Assembly (NCBI GenBank): GCA_947503885.1
Contig: CANNFD010000008.1
Location: 1-64,000 of the forward strand
Source of the DNA: an uncultured Olleya sp.
GTDB lineage: Bacteria > Bacteroidota > Bacteroidia > Flavobacteriales > Flavobacteriaceae
Length of the DNA stretch: 64,000 nt
Direction: 5' to 3'
In this document: one piece after another, positions 6,682 through 16,815 of the stretch
Layout of the letters: each line of letters opens with the position of its first letter
Position numbering within the stretch: position 1 is the first letter of the stretch
Position numbers and translations under genes: made by a program
The notes under the pieces: model-generated
Database searches by the model: none
Told to the model about the DNA's origin: nothing
What the model saw: the letters and a program-made list of their open reading frames with translations, nothing else

Positions 6682-8838
6682 TTAGTTTTTTGTTGTTACA
6701 GGAAATCCTCTGTCACGCATTAAAGCTTCGATTTTAGCATCACGACCTCTAAATTTTCTGTAAGCTTCTGCTGGATCCATACTGTTTCTTGGTGCAAATA
6801 GATACTTAACTAATTTGTCTGATAGTGCTTTGTCATAAAAACCGCCTGGAGCATCTTTAAATGCTTCTGAAGCATCACTTGTAAGCACATCTGCCCACAT
6901 GTAACCATAATATGCAGTTGCATACCCTTCGCCAGAAAAAACGTGTCCAAAATGTGGTGTTCTGTGTCGCATTGGTAACTCTTTTGGCATTTTTAGTGCT
7001 GCCAAAGTTTCGCGTTCAAAGGTTTCGATATTTATATTTTCTGGATTTGCTAGATGTAATTTCATATCCATTAATGCAGATGCTAGATACTCGGTTGTAC
7101 CAAATCCTTGATTAAAAGTTGAGGCTTTTTTAATTTTAGCAACTAAACTTGCAGGAATTGGTTGTCCGGTTTTATTATGTACTAAAAATTGATTGATCAC
7201 TTCGTCTGTAGACAACCAACGCTCTAATAACTGACTCTGAAACTCGGTATAATCTCTAACACCACCATTTAAAGTTGGATATTTTACATTGGATGAAAAG
7301 AAGTGTAGTGCGTGCCCAAACTCATGAAAAAAGGTTTCGGCATCGTCCCATGAGATTAATACAGCTTCTCCGGGTGCAGCCTTTACAAAGTTTGAGTTGT
7401 TAGAAGCTAATACTGTTTTTGGGCCATCAAAAGTAGTGTGGCTTCTGTATGTTGTTGCCCAAGCACCTGATCGTTTTCCTGGTCTTGCAAAGGGGTCTAA
7501 ATACCATAGACCAATATGCTTATTAGTGTCTTTGTCTGTAACTTCCCAAACTTTTACATCTTCATGAAATACTGGAACTTTACCTTCCTTAACAGGGGTG
7601 AATTTATAATTAAATAAGCGTCCTGCTGTGTAAAACAAAGCTTGTGTTAATTTGTCTAGCTGCAAGTATTGTTTTACCTCGTCACTATCTAAATCGTATT
7701 TTTTTTGTCGTACTTTTTCTGCATAAAAACGGTAATCCCATGCTGCAATTTCTATAGTATCGCCAGCTGCATCTGCAACCTCCTGCATATCTGCAACTTC
7801 TTCTTTAACTCTTGCTATTGCTGCAGGCCAAACCGCCTCCATTAATCCCATTGCATTTTCTGGTGTTTTAGCCATACGGTCTTGTAAACGCCATTCGGCA
7901 TAATTGTTATAACCTAAAAGCTTTACACGCTCTCTGCGTAGTTTTAAAATGTCTGCGATAAGTGTTTTGTTATCATATTGGTCACCGTTATCTCCTCTAG
8001 AATAATAGTTGGTCCAAACCTGCTTACGTAATTCGCGCTCCGTACTATAAGTTAAAAATGGGTCCATTGACGACCTTGTATTGGTAATAGCGTATAAACC
8101 CTCTTTACCATTATCTGATGCTATTTTTGCTGCAGATTTTATAAAACCATCACTTAAACCTCCTAATTGGTCTTTGGTTAAGTAGGTAATATAGTTTTCC
8201 TCGTCATGTAAAACGTTGTCTCCAAACTTATTATATAGTGTGGATAATTCTTTATTGATTTGTGCATAGCGCTTTTTCTTAGCATCGTCAAGCTCGGCAC
8301 CATTCATTTCAAAACGTTTGTAAATAAGTGCTACAACACGTTGTTGGTCAGCTTCTAGGGGTGTGGTTTGAGAAGCATCATAAACAGCTTTAATACGATT
8401 AAATAATGCTTTGTTTTGATTGATTTTTGAGCTGTACTCTGATAGTTTTGGTGCTAATTTACCTTGTACTTCTCTAAATTCTGGACTACTTAAATTACTA
8501 CTAAAAATACCATAGTAAGTAAAGACATTGTCTAAACTGCTTCCGGCACGCTCCATAGCTTCAATAGTATTTTTAAATGTTGGTGCTTCTGGATTATTGG
8601 CAATTGCTTCAATATCTTTTAAGCCTTGTGCCATACCCTCAATAACAGCAGACTCTATCTGGTCAACCTTCATCTTATCAAAAGCAGGCACACCACCATA
8701 AGGTCCTGTGTAGTCTTGAAGTAATATATTGTCACTCATGGTTTTGGTGTTTTCTGAGGGTTCAGTTTTGTTTTTACAACTTGTACTAAATAGAAGAATC
8801 GTGCAAGTTAGGATGGAAAATAGGTTGTTTTTTTTCAT
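6682..8838 (-). CDS. dcp: M3 family metallopeptidase, peptidyl-dipeptidase Dcp-like lipoprotein
   Basis: 718 aa; 'FFHEFGHALHFF' HEXXH motif; lipoprotein signal 'LLFSTSC'. Confidence 0.9.
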   Translation of the reverse strand: MKKNNLFSILTCTILLFSTSCKNKTEPSENTKTMSDNILLQDYTGPYGGVPAFDKMKVDQIESAVIEGMAQGLKDIEAIANNPEAPTFKNTIEAMERAGSSLDNVFTYYGIFSSNLSSPEFREVQGKLAPKLSEYSSKINQNKALFNRIKAVYDASQTTPLEADQQRVVALIYKRFEMNGAELDDAKKKRYAQINKELSTLYNKFGDNVLHDEENYITYLTKDQLGGLSDGFIKSAAKIASDNGKEGLYAITNTRSSMDPFLTYSTERELRKQVWTNYYSRGDNGDQYDNKTLIADILKLRRERVKLLGYNNYAEWRLQDRMAKTPENAMGLMEAVWPAAIARVKEEVADMQEVADAAGDTIEIAAWDYRFYAEKVRQKKYDLDSDEVKQYLQLDKLTQALFYTAGRLFNYKFTPVKEGKVPVFHEDVKVWEVTDKDTNKHIGLWYLDPFARPGKRSGAWATTYRSHTTFDGPKTVLASNNSNFVKAAPGEAVLISWDDAETFFHEFGHALHFFSSNVKYPTLNGGVRDYTEFQSQLLERWLSTDEVINQFLVHNKTGQPIPASLVAKIKKASTFNQGFGTTEYLASALMDMKLHLANPENINIETFERETLAALKMPKELPMRHRTPHFGHVFSGEGYATAYYGYMWADVLTSDASEAFKDAPGGFYDKALSDKLVKYLFAPRNSMDPAEAYRKFRGRDAKIEALMRDRGFPVTTKN

Positions 8839-8880
8839 AAATAAGATAATTTCAGCTTAAAAATACTTAAAAGTAAAGTG

Positions 8881-9567
8881 TTAGTCTATAATTTTTACTG
8901 TTTTAATATAGATATTGGTTAGTGGCCAGTCGGACTCGTCAACATCGACCGCATTAATTTTATCGACAATGTCCATGCCTTTAATAACTTTGCCAAAAAT
9001 AGTAAAATCACCATCTAAATGGTAGGCGTCTTGTTGGGTTATAAAAAACTCGTAAGGCGATGCTAATTTGTGTGGATTTTCTATCTCGCTGCTAGGCATA
9101 GATATTACCCCTCTTTTATGTGTGTAACCACGTTTTGTATCTGTTGGTAGCAAGTAATGCCCAATTTTTCTGCGCTTTGCAGCTACTTTAATATTGTCTG
9201 TATTACCACCTTGAATAATAAAGTTTTTTACCACTCGATGAAACTGTGTATTGTCAAAAGCACCTTGTTTAGTTAAAAATATAAAATTAGCACGATGAAA
9301 CTTAGTTTTGTCATATAACAGTAGGTCAATGTCCCCAACGGATGTGACAATACGCACTTTGTTTTCTTTATTTTTGGGTTCGTACTCTAAGAAAAACTCC
9401 ATTGCATTATCTTCTGTTAGATAAGGGAATTCCCGCTTTGGAGTGGTGTCTTTAGTGCTAGTTTTTACCACTGTTTTGGAAGTGTTTTTTGTAGTTTTAG
9501 CTTTGGATTGTTTATCTTCACAATTAAGAAATAAAAAACATAAACCAACCAATAGTAATCCGCGCAT
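8881..9567 (-). CDS. Cyclophilin-type peptidylprolyl isomerase lipoprotein
   Basis: 'FHRVVKNFIIQGGNTD', 'FTIFGKVIKGMDIVDKI'; start moved to MRGLLLVGLCFLFLNC (lipobox). Confidence 0.85.
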   Translation of the reverse strand: MRGLLLVGLCFLFLNCEDKQSKAKTTKNTSKTVVKTSTKDTTPKREFPYLTEDNAMEFFLEYEPKNKENKVRIVTSVGDIDLLLYDKTKFHRANFIFLTKQGAFDNTQFHRVVKNFIIQGGNTDNIKVAAKRRKIGHYLLPTDTKRGYTHKRGVISMPSSEIENPHKLASPYEFFITQQDAYHLDGDFTIFGKVIKGMDIVDKINAVDVDESDWPLTNIYIKTVKIID

Positions 9568-9574
9568 TTTTAAA

Positions 9575-10216
9575 ATGAATTTTAATGAATTTATCATAGC
9601 GTTACCAAAAATAAAAAATATACCGTTGCCAGCCGAAGCTTCGCAGTTTAAAATGATCCCGCCTTACAGACGTGAGTTGATAAGGCAACAATCAACTACT
9701 GTTAAAAATGCAAAGCAAAGCGCAGTTTTAGCATTGTTTTATCCTGATTTAGAGGCACAAACCAAATTGGTTTTAATTTTAAGAAAAACCTATAAAGGGG
9801 TACATTCTGGACAAGTTGGATTTCCGGGAGGTAAAGTAGAACAACAGGACGCTACATTAATGCATACTGCTTTGCGCGAAACACATGAAGAGGTTGGGGT
9901 GTCTCCGGATTTGGTGACTGTTTATAAAAAAATGACACAAGTTTACATCCATCCAAGTAATTTTTATGTGCAACCTTTTATAGGCGCAGCAACAAAAACC
10001 CCAATTTTTATTAAACAAGAAGAAGAAGTCGAAGATGTGTTAGAAGTACATTTGTCCGATTTGTTAAATGAAAACAATTTGACTAATACCATTGTAAAAA
10101 CTAGCTATGGTGTTGATGTTGAGGTGCCTGCCTTTAATTTGAATAATCATTTGGTTTGGGGTGCAACCGCAATGATGTTAAGTGAAGTCAAAGACTTGTT
10201 AAAAGCAAGCCTTTAA
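9575..10216 (+). CDS. NUDIX hydrolase, CoA pyrophosphatase-like
   Basis: NUDIX box 'GFPGGKVEQQDATLMHTALRETHEEVGV'; ATG at 9575 gives a divergent gene pair. Confidence 0.88.
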   Translation: MNFNEFIIALPKIKNIPLPAEASQFKMIPPYRRELIRQQSTTVKNAKQSAVLALFYPDLEAQTKLVLILRKTYKGVHSGQVGFPGGKVEQQDATLMHTALRETHEEVGVSPDLVTVYKKMTQVYIHPSNFYVQPFIGAATKTPIFIKQEEEVEDVLEVHLSDLLNENNLTNTIVKTSYGVDVEVPAFNLNNHLVWGATAMMLSEVKDLLKASL

Positions 10217-10263
10217 CCTAAAGGTTTTTTTATATTTGTACTAACTAAATATCTAAACTAATT

Positions 10264-11067
10264 ATGGGGTTATTTAAAAAAAATCCTTTTGGACATATAC
10301 TTTTTGTAAAAAAATGGTTAATCAGAATTTTAGGTCTGTTAACACATAGACGCTTTAGAGGGTTTAATGATTTGCAAATTGAAGGGTCCGAAATTATAAA
10401 AAACTTACCGGATACTAATGTGCTTTTTATATCTAATCACCAAACTTATTTTGCAGATGTGATTGCGATGTTTCATGTATTTAATGCTAGTCTAAGTAAT
10501 AGAAAAGACAATATTAAAAATGTGGGGTATTTATGGAATCCAAAATTAAACATGTATTATGTTGCTGCTAAAGAAACCATGAAATCTGGTTTGTTGCCAA
10601 AAATATTTGCTTATACCGGATCTATTAGTATTGAGCGTACTTGGCGTAGCGAAGGTAAAGATGTTAATAGACAAGTAAAAATGTCTGATATATCTGCCAT
10701 AAAAACAGCTTTGGACGATGGTTGGGTAGTAACGTTTCCGCAAGGGACAACAACACCTTTTAAGCCAATCCGTAAAGGAACTGCACACATTATAAAACGT
10801 TATAAGCCTGTTGTAGTGCCTATAGTAATTGATGGTTTTAGACGTAGTTTTGATAAAAAAGGATTACGTATTAAAAAGAAAAACGTATACCAATCTTTTG
10901 AAATTAAAGAACCACTACAAATTGATTATGATAATGAAACTATTGCAGAAATTGTAGAAAAAATAGAGTATGCTATAGAGCAGCATCCTTCATTTTTAAA
11001 GGTTATACCTCAAGAAGAATTATTAGCTCAAGAAGAGCTTAATAAACAACGTGAGTTTTTAACTTAA
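10264..11067 (+). CDS. 1-acyl-sn-glycerol-3-phosphate acyltransferase family protein
   Basis: 'NHQTYFAD' and 'FPQGTTTP' PlsC-type blocks. Confidence 0.85.
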   Translation: MGLFKKNPFGHILFVKKWLIRILGLLTHRRFRGFNDLQIEGSEIIKNLPDTNVLFISNHQTYFADVIAMFHVFNASLSNRKDNIKNVGYLWNPKLNMYYVAAKETMKSGLLPKIFAYTGSISIERTWRSEGKDVNRQVKMSDISAIKTALDDGWVVTFPQGTTTPFKPIRKGTAHIIKRYKPVVVPIVIDGFRRSFDKKGLRIKKKNVYQSFEIKEPLQIDYDNETIAEIVEKIEYAIEQHPSFLKVIPQEELLAQEELNKQREFLT

Positions 11068-11097
11068 TTTGCAATTACTAATAGTAATTAAACACTA

Positions 11098-11138
11098 AAA
11101 AAAAAGCATCAAAATAAATTTATTTTGATGCTTTTTTT
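11098..11138. terminator. Bidirectional intrinsic terminator
   Basis: AAAAGCATCAAAATAAATTTATTTTGATGCTTTTTTT between convergent genes. Confidence 0.9.
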
Positions 11139-11156
11139 ATTGGTAGTACTCTAAAA

Positions 11157-11789
11157 CTAGACTTCAATTTTCTTTAGTTCTTTGTAGTTTTTGTTTAAAC
11201 GTTTTAATAAAATACCATATATTAATTTGTAGAATAGCCATATTATAGTGACAAAAACTATTGTAAACAAAGCAAATATCCCAATCATGGTTAAAAACTG
11301 AGCGTTGTTAAAATGTTCAATTTTTTCAATTAAAATAGGATCGTGTTTACTAGTATAATAAAATGCAAAAATCATTGATACCGATGCCATAATTAGATTA
11401 TATAGTACATAGTATTTGATGATTTTTCTGGTTTTTAAAATGTTTTTCATTAAACGTCTAGCGTTGTCCGTAACAGAAATTGATTTATGGGATTTGTATA
11501 ATAAATACACAAAAACCATAATAATAGCATAAGACAATACGCTTAAAATAATAAACGTGTTACTGGTGTACATCTCATCATGTTTGGCTCTGTAAGTGTC
11601 CGACATAAAAAAGGGTAAGGTGTTAATTATAATCCAAAACACCAGTTCTGCAACACTAATATAAAACAACGTCTTAACAATAGACGATGATTTTTTTAAT
11701 AGCATTGGATATATTTGGTTAGCAGATTTTTTTTCAAATTTATCTTCGCTTTTAACCCAATCTTTTTTCAATAATTCTAATTCATCCAT
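11157..11789 (-). CDS. Membrane protein co-transcribed with ECF sigma, putative anti-sigma partner
   Basis: 210 aa, four TM segments; 3 nt after the sigma gene. Confidence 0.6.
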   Translation of the reverse strand: MDELELLKKDWVKSEDKFEKKSANQIYPMLLKKSSSIVKTLFYISVAELVFWIIINTLPFFMSDTYRAKHDEMYTSNTFIILSVLSYAIIMVFVYLLYKSHKSISVTDNARRLMKNILKTRKIIKYYVLYNLIMASVSMIFAFYYTSKHDPILIEKIEHFNNAQFLTMIGIFALFTIVFVTIIWLFYKLIYGILLKRLNKNYKELKKIEV

Positions 11790-11792
11790 AGG

Positions 11793-12287
11793 TTAAGGAT
11801 TTAGTATGGTTCTTAATTTAGTTTTCACTCTATTCATTTTCACTCTTGCATTCACTTCTGTGATACCCATTGTTTCACTTATTTCTCTGTAATTTTTGTC
11901 TTCTAAATATAAAAAGACTAACGCTTTTTCGATATCATTTAATTGGTGGACCGCGTTATATAATAACTTTAATTGTTCTTCCTCTGTATTATCATATTCT
12001 TCAGCACTAATTTTAAACTGTACAGTATCAAATTGCTGTGTATTAATTGTACGTTTAGACTTGCGGTATAATGTAATTGCGGTATTTAACCCAACACGAT
12101 ACATCCAGGTGCTAAACTTACTATCTCCTCTAAACTTCGGGAAGGCCTTCCATAATTGGATGGTTATTTCCTGAAACAAATCGTTGTGCGCATCATAGTT
12201 ATTGGTATAAAGTCTACAAACTTTATGCACAATATTCTGGTTTTGCTCAAGCAATTCGACAAAATCTTGTTCTAGTGGTTTACTCAA
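11793..12287 (-). CDS. ECF-type RNA polymerase sigma factor
   Basis: 'DLFQEITIQLWKAFPKFRGDSKFSTWMYRVGLNTAI', 'YREISETMGITEVNARVKMNRVKTKLR'. Confidence 0.93.
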   Translation of the reverse strand: MSKPLEQDFVELLEQNQNIVHKVCRLYTNNYDAHNDLFQEITIQLWKAFPKFRGDSKFSTWMYRVGLNTAITLYRKSKRTINTQQFDTVQFKISAEEYDNTEEEQLKLLYNAVHQLNDIEKALVFLYLEDKNYREISETMGITEVNARVKMNRVKTKLRTILNP

Positions 12288-12380
12288 TGGTTATTTAGTT
12301 TAATTATTAGTAGCTAAAGTTATTAAGGTGTTACATAATAAATGATTTTTTTTAATAAAATAAATTGGATTCTTAATTTA

Positions 12381-13043
12381 CTACTGTTTATGTTTTAATA
12401 AACCAATGACTATTAAAAACTGAGATAAAGCATAAGTAAACATAATACTAAAGTCTGCAAATGGTAATGGGGTATAAAACTTGTTTAATGCTAAAAGGCT
12501 ATCCGAAACCATAAAACAAATAGCGCCAATAAATACTAAATTATAACTTTTGTCCTTTTGACGTAAATAAGCAAAAGTTGACATTAATAAAATAACAAAC
12601 ATATATAATATTACAGGGATTAAAAGTTGGTCTAATCCGGGGTTTAATAACCAAAATAGCCCACATGCATAAACTAATAATAGTAATATAAAACCATATG
12701 GTTTTTTATTAGAATCTTGATGCTTAAAAAACACTAAGCAATACATAATATGAGCCATTAAAAAAGCTAATAAACCTAATATGAAAAATATTGGGTTTTT
12801 ATACACAAAAAGTAGAAGTACATCTCCTAAAAGCGAAAAAAATAATGCTAATGTTGTAAAGGTTTTTGTATGTTTTGAAAGGGTGTTGTTGTGTTTTGTA
12901 AAAAAGAAAATAAGGCTAATAACAACAAGCGGTTTTGATATATAATGGAGGTTTTCTAATCCATTTAAATTAGCTATTACCGTTTCGGTAAAAACAATGA
13001 TGGTAAAAATAATATAGAAAATAGATGTTGAGGTAAGCTTCAT
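12381..13043 (-). CDS. Lysoplasmalogenase (YhhN/TMEM86-like)
   Basis: 220 aa, 8 TM; 'FSLLGDVLLL', 'GAICFMVSDSLLALNKF' family motifs. Confidence 0.8.
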   Translation of the reverse strand: MKLTSTSIFYIIFTIIVFTETVIANLNGLENLHYISKPLVVISLIFFFTKHNNTLSKHTKTFTTLALFFSLLGDVLLLFVYKNPIFFILGLLAFLMAHIMYCLVFFKHQDSNKKPYGFILLLLVYACGLFWLLNPGLDQLLIPVILYMFVILLMSTFAYLRQKDKSYNLVFIGAICFMVSDSLLALNKFYTPLPFADFSIMFTYALSQFLIVIGLLKHKQ

Positions 13044-13146
13044 TTATGATTGGTGTTTTAGCAAAAGTATACATTTCTTATTACTAAAAATCTTCATAAA
13101 CCACTAGAATAACTATTTATGAATATAGCGTAAGATCACTAATTTA

Positions 13147-13653
13147 CTAAAATAACGGAAGCTGTTCATATTGTGCAATTACATACAATTTACCACAAGC
13201 TCTAGCATCAGACAACGCATCGTGATGTTTTAAAGCAATGCTATGCACTTTGCAACAGGCGTCCAATTTTGCAGGTTTATAACCCTTTTTACGATACATT
13301 TTAAGTGTACACTCCCAACGTGGACCCATGACTAAATCTGTATGCGGTATGTTATAATCGCTCATTGTTTTTAGTAAAACCGTTCTGTCAAAAGCTTCGT
13401 TATGTGCAACAGTTACTATTCCTGAAATTCGTTTTTTAATCTCAGGATATACAGCTCTAAAATTAGGGGCAAATCTAGTATCATCTTCTGTAATACCATG
13501 GACTTGTTGGTTATGCCAATTATAGTCATTGTTTGGTGGTTGTATTAAGGCATGAAACTCGTCAATAATAACCCCATCTTTAAAGGTCACAATTCCAACC
13601 GAGCATATGTGGTGGCTTTTTGCAGTTTCAAAATCTATAGCAGCAAATGTCAT
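13147..13653 (-). CDS. DEDDh 3'-5' exonuclease (DNA pol III epsilon-like)
   Basis: 'FAAIDFETA', 'VAHNEAFD', 'HDALSDARACG'. Confidence 0.9.
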   Translation of the reverse strand: MTFAAIDFETAKSHHICSVGIVTFKDGVIIDEFHALIQPPNNDYNWHNQQVHGITEDDTRFAPNFRAVYPEIKKRISGIVTVAHNEAFDRTVLLKTMSDYNIPHTDLVMGPRWECTLKMYRKKGYKPAKLDACCKVHSIALKHHDALSDARACGKLYVIAQYEQLPLF

Positions 13654-13693
13654 GGATAGGGTTTGAGTTTAGGAAGTAAAGTTAGGGAATTTA

Positions 13694-14116
13694 TTATTTA
13701 GGTTGTCTCCACAATAAAAAGGCCAATAAAAAACCAATTATCATGTAAATTCCATGTGCTATACGTATGTCATTTTCGGTTTGACCAATCAGGTTTTTAA
13801 CCATTGTACCCAGACTTAACCAGTAAATAAAAAAGGCAATTACAACCAAAATTATACTACCTACCGTACCGCTAACTAATAAAGGTTGCTTGGTGGTAAA
13901 GAAAAAATTTGCAGTTAATGCACCCCAAAAAAAGGTAAGCAAATAACCATTATCGGTGTAGTTTTTTAAAATTCGGCTAATAGTGTCTTCGTCTGAAGTA
14001 TTATCTATAGCTAGATAAATGTCAAATGCTATTAATAGTATAAATAAAGTAATTATTAAGTATTGGACCCTTTTAACAAAAGCATCGTTGTCTAATAGTT
14101 TGTTTAGTGATAGCAT
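13694..14116 (-). CDS. Four-TM hypothetical membrane protein (paralogue A)
   Basis: 'LTFFWGALTANFFFTTKQPLL' shared with the next ORF. Confidence 0.65.
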   Translation of the reverse strand: MLSLNKLLDNDAFVKRVQYLIITLFILLIAFDIYLAIDNTSDEDTISRILKNYTDNGYLLTFFWGALTANFFFTTKQPLLVSGTVGSIILVVIAFFIYWLSLGTMVKNLIGQTENDIRIAHGIYMIIGFLLAFLLWRQPK

Positions 14117-14121
14117 ACTTT

Positions 14122-14535
14122 TTAGTTGTTTAGTGTAAAATCTATTAGTTGCTCATGTCGTTGTGACCAGATAAAATGACCAAATAATAAGCCTGTAACC
14201 AATAGTAAAATTTGATATTCTGTTTTTATAATAAAGTCTTTAGCAAGTTTTCTGCCATATAGTATCATTAGTATTACGATAATGGCTAATAGTATTGGTG
14301 GGATTTCCCAATGGGTTATAAAAATATCAAGAATTGGTTTTTTGCTACCTAAAAAAAAGTGACCTCCAAAAACACCCCATAAAAAAGTGATAAAAAAGTA
14401 CTTATTATAACTCCAATTTTTAATCACAACGTTAATTGTATCGTTTTTATATCTATTAATATTTAAGATAGCATTTAATATAATTAATAAACCTATGGTG
14501 CTAAATACAATGATTTCGACAGTTTTAATAGACAT
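14122..14535 (-). CDS. Four-TM hypothetical membrane protein (paralogue B)
   Basis: 'ITFLWGVFGGHFFLGSKKPIL'. Confidence 0.65.
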   Translation of the reverse strand: MSIKTVEIIVFSTIGLLIILNAILNINRYKNDTINVVIKNWSYNKYFFITFLWGVFGGHFFLGSKKPILDIFITHWEIPPILLAIIVILMILYGRKLAKDFIIKTEYQILLLVTGLLFGHFIWSQRHEQLIDFTLNN

Positions 14536-14713
14536 AAACAGTTGGCTTTAAGTACTTAAAGTTATGGTTTTTGTGCTATAATACCAATAGGTTTGATTAC
14601 ATAATTATAATTACATACAATTCAGCTTAAAAAAAATACAGTTGAGTCATCTCTTTTTTATAAAACAGGAGTTGTGATGGATATTTGTGGTATTAACTTA
14701 TAAACCAATAATT

Positions 14714-14881
14714 ATGTTTAAAATTGCTATCACAGTCGCCTTGTTTGTAAGTAGTTTGCTACAAATGCCAAATGTTAATCAAACGGAAACAATAAAGACA
14801 TTAAGTTTGGGAGAGCAGCATAAAATCCAAACTTGTTTAAGTATTTTGCAACCTCAAATAAAAAGCACTAAATCTGGATGA
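14714..14881 (+). CDS. Small exported hypothetical protein
   Basis: 55 aa from MFKIAITVALFVSSLLQM; signal-like N terminus; weak support. Confidence 0.35.
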   Translation: MFKIAITVALFVSSLLQMPNVNQTETIKTLSLGEQHKIQTCLSILQPQIKSTKSG

Positions 14882-15037
14882 TGTTACAAACTAATTTAAA
14901 TTGCTTGACAAACACATCAATCCAATAACTACATTAAATCAAATAAAACTCTGTAACTTTTTACTAAATTTAAACCAAATACAGAGTCTGATTTTAATGA
15001 CCCTAACCTAATAATTAACTAAAGCCAATAAATAATA

Positions 15038-16387
15038 ATGTTGAATTTTTTAAAAGAATTAGCCAAAGCATTTGTAGTCGGTATATTGGTGTTTTTAGTT
15101 AGGTTATTAATCATGTATATATATGATTACCAAATTAAAACTAGTCAAGACTTACTATTAGATTTTGTTTATAATCAAATGTACGCTGTCGTACTATACT
15201 TATCTAACGCTTATTTTCTGTCTTACTTAATGGACAGGTTTAAGGACAACCTATTTAAGATTAAAAACCTGTTGATAGCTGCTGCATTATCCATTGCAAT
15301 TTCAATGATTGCTATTTTCTTTTTAAGGTTTAGTATTAAAGTATTGATATATAATACGCCTTATTCTGAGTTTTTAGTGTCAGAACGTTTAGCTTATTAT
15401 TGGTTTTCGTTAACCATTGCTATAACAGTAACAACAGGCTATTATATTTATTATTATCAAAAATATAAGCAAGACCGTAAAGTAAAAGAACAAAAAGTTA
15501 TTGCCGGTACAGCAAGTGCTAAGTTTGATGCTTTAAAAAACCAGTTAGACCCTCATTTTTTATTTAATAGCTTAAATGTGTTAACTAGTTTAATTGAAGA
15601 AAATCCAGATAACGCACAAAAGTTTACCACTAGCTTGTCAAAAGTTTACCGTTACGTTTTAGAACAAAAAAATAAAGAATTAGTAACAGTTGACGAAGAG
15701 TTAAAGTTTGCTAAAACCTATATGTCGTTATTAAAAACGCGATTTGAAGACAGTATTATTTTTGATATACCAGAGCAAGCTAAAAACCCAGACAGCAAAG
15801 TTATACCCTTAGCCTTACAGTTGTTGTTAGAAAATGCAGTAAAGCATAACATTGTAACTAGTAATAAACCGTTACACATTAAAATTTACGAATTAGACGG
15901 TAACCTAGTGGTTCAAAACAATTTACAAACTAAAGAAATAGTCAAAAAAAGTAGTGGTGTTGGGTTAGAAAACATCAAGCAACGCTACCAATTATTAACA
16001 AATAGACGCGTAAGTATTAACCAAAACAGCACACATTTTTTAGTGTCAATACCTATGCTAACCAAAGAAATAAAAATCATGAAACAATTACCACAAAAAC
16101 AGTTTGACGACACTTATGTAAGAGCACGCAAACACGTTGAAGAATTAAAAGAATTTTATTATAACCTAATATCATATTGTATTGTAATCCCATTTTTAAT
16201 ATTTATCAATTATTACACCTTTTGGGGGTATAAATGGTTTGTATGGCCATTATTAGGTTGGGGGATAGGACTTGCTTTCCATGCCTATAAAGTTTTTGTA
16301 AACGATGGCGTGCTAGGACGTGATTGGGAAGATAAAAAAATCCAACAGTTTATGAAGGAGGAAGAAGAAAAACAAAATTGGAATTAA
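15038..16387 (+). CDS. LytS-family histidine kinase with C-terminal 2TM domain
   Basis: 'LDPHFLFNSLNVLTSLI', 'ALQLLLENAVKHNI', C-terminal 'ARKHVEELKEFYYNLISYCIVIPFLIFINY...WGIGLAFHAYKVF'. Confidence 0.88.
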   Translation: MLNFLKELAKAFVVGILVFLVRLLIMYIYDYQIKTSQDLLLDFVYNQMYAVVLYLSNAYFLSYLMDRFKDNLFKIKNLLIAAALSIAISMIAIFFLRFSIKVLIYNTPYSEFLVSERLAYYWFSLTIAITVTTGYYIYYYQKYKQDRKVKEQKVIAGTASAKFDALKNQLDPHFLFNSLNVLTSLIEENPDNAQKFTTSLSKVYRYVLEQKNKELVTVDEELKFAKTYMSLLKTRFEDSIIFDIPEQAKNPDSKVIPLALQLLLENAVKHNIVTSNKPLHIKIYELDGNLVVQNNLQTKEIVKKSSGVGLENIKQRYQLLTNRRVSINQNSTHFLVSIPMLTKEIKIMKQLPQKQFDDTYVRARKHVEELKEFYYNLISYCIVIPFLIFINYYTFWGYKWFVWPLLGWGIGLAFHAYKVFVNDGVLGRDWEDKKIQQFMKEEEEKQNWN

Positions 16388-16397
16388 CCCAGAAACT

Positions 16398-16760
16398 ATG
16401 AGAAATAATAGAGATAATAAAGAATTATTTAATGTGTCTGAAACAGAACTACAATCTAGGTTTGAAAAAGAAGAAGCCTATATTAGAGCACAGAAAAAGG
16501 TGAAAAAAATTAAAGGTTTTTATATACATCTACTAATTTATATACTTGTAAATATATTTTTAATTAGCACAATTAAGTCTAGAACAGATCTGCTATTTTG
16601 GAGTTTTGGAACTTTTTCTACAGCTATTTTTTGGGGTATTGGAATAGCTTTTCATTTTATGGGCACTTTTGGGGTTGATAAAATATTTGGTCATAACTGG
16701 GAACAACGTCAAATTGAAAAGTATATGGAAGACGATAAAAACAGAAAACGTTGGGAATAA
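16398..16760 (+). CDS. 2TM domain protein
   Basis: 'AYIRAQKKVKKIKGFYIHLLIYILVNIFLI...FWGIGIAFHFMGTFG' repeats the C-terminal domain of the kinase. Confidence 0.85.
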   Translation: MRNNRDNKELFNVSETELQSRFEKEEAYIRAQKKVKKIKGFYIHLLIYILVNIFLISTIKSRTDLLFWSFGTFSTAIFWGIGIAFHFMGTFGVDKIFGHNWEQRQIEKYMEDDKNRKRWE

Positions 16761-16815
16761 CAATTAGAAGTATAAAGTGAAAAATAAAAGGATACCAACT
16801 AAATTAAGCCCACCA

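Noticed and set aside
9443-9574. N-terminal extension of the NUDIX ORF in the track
   Set aside because: It overlaps the start of the divergent PPIase gene; MNFNEFIIALP at 9575 is a better start.
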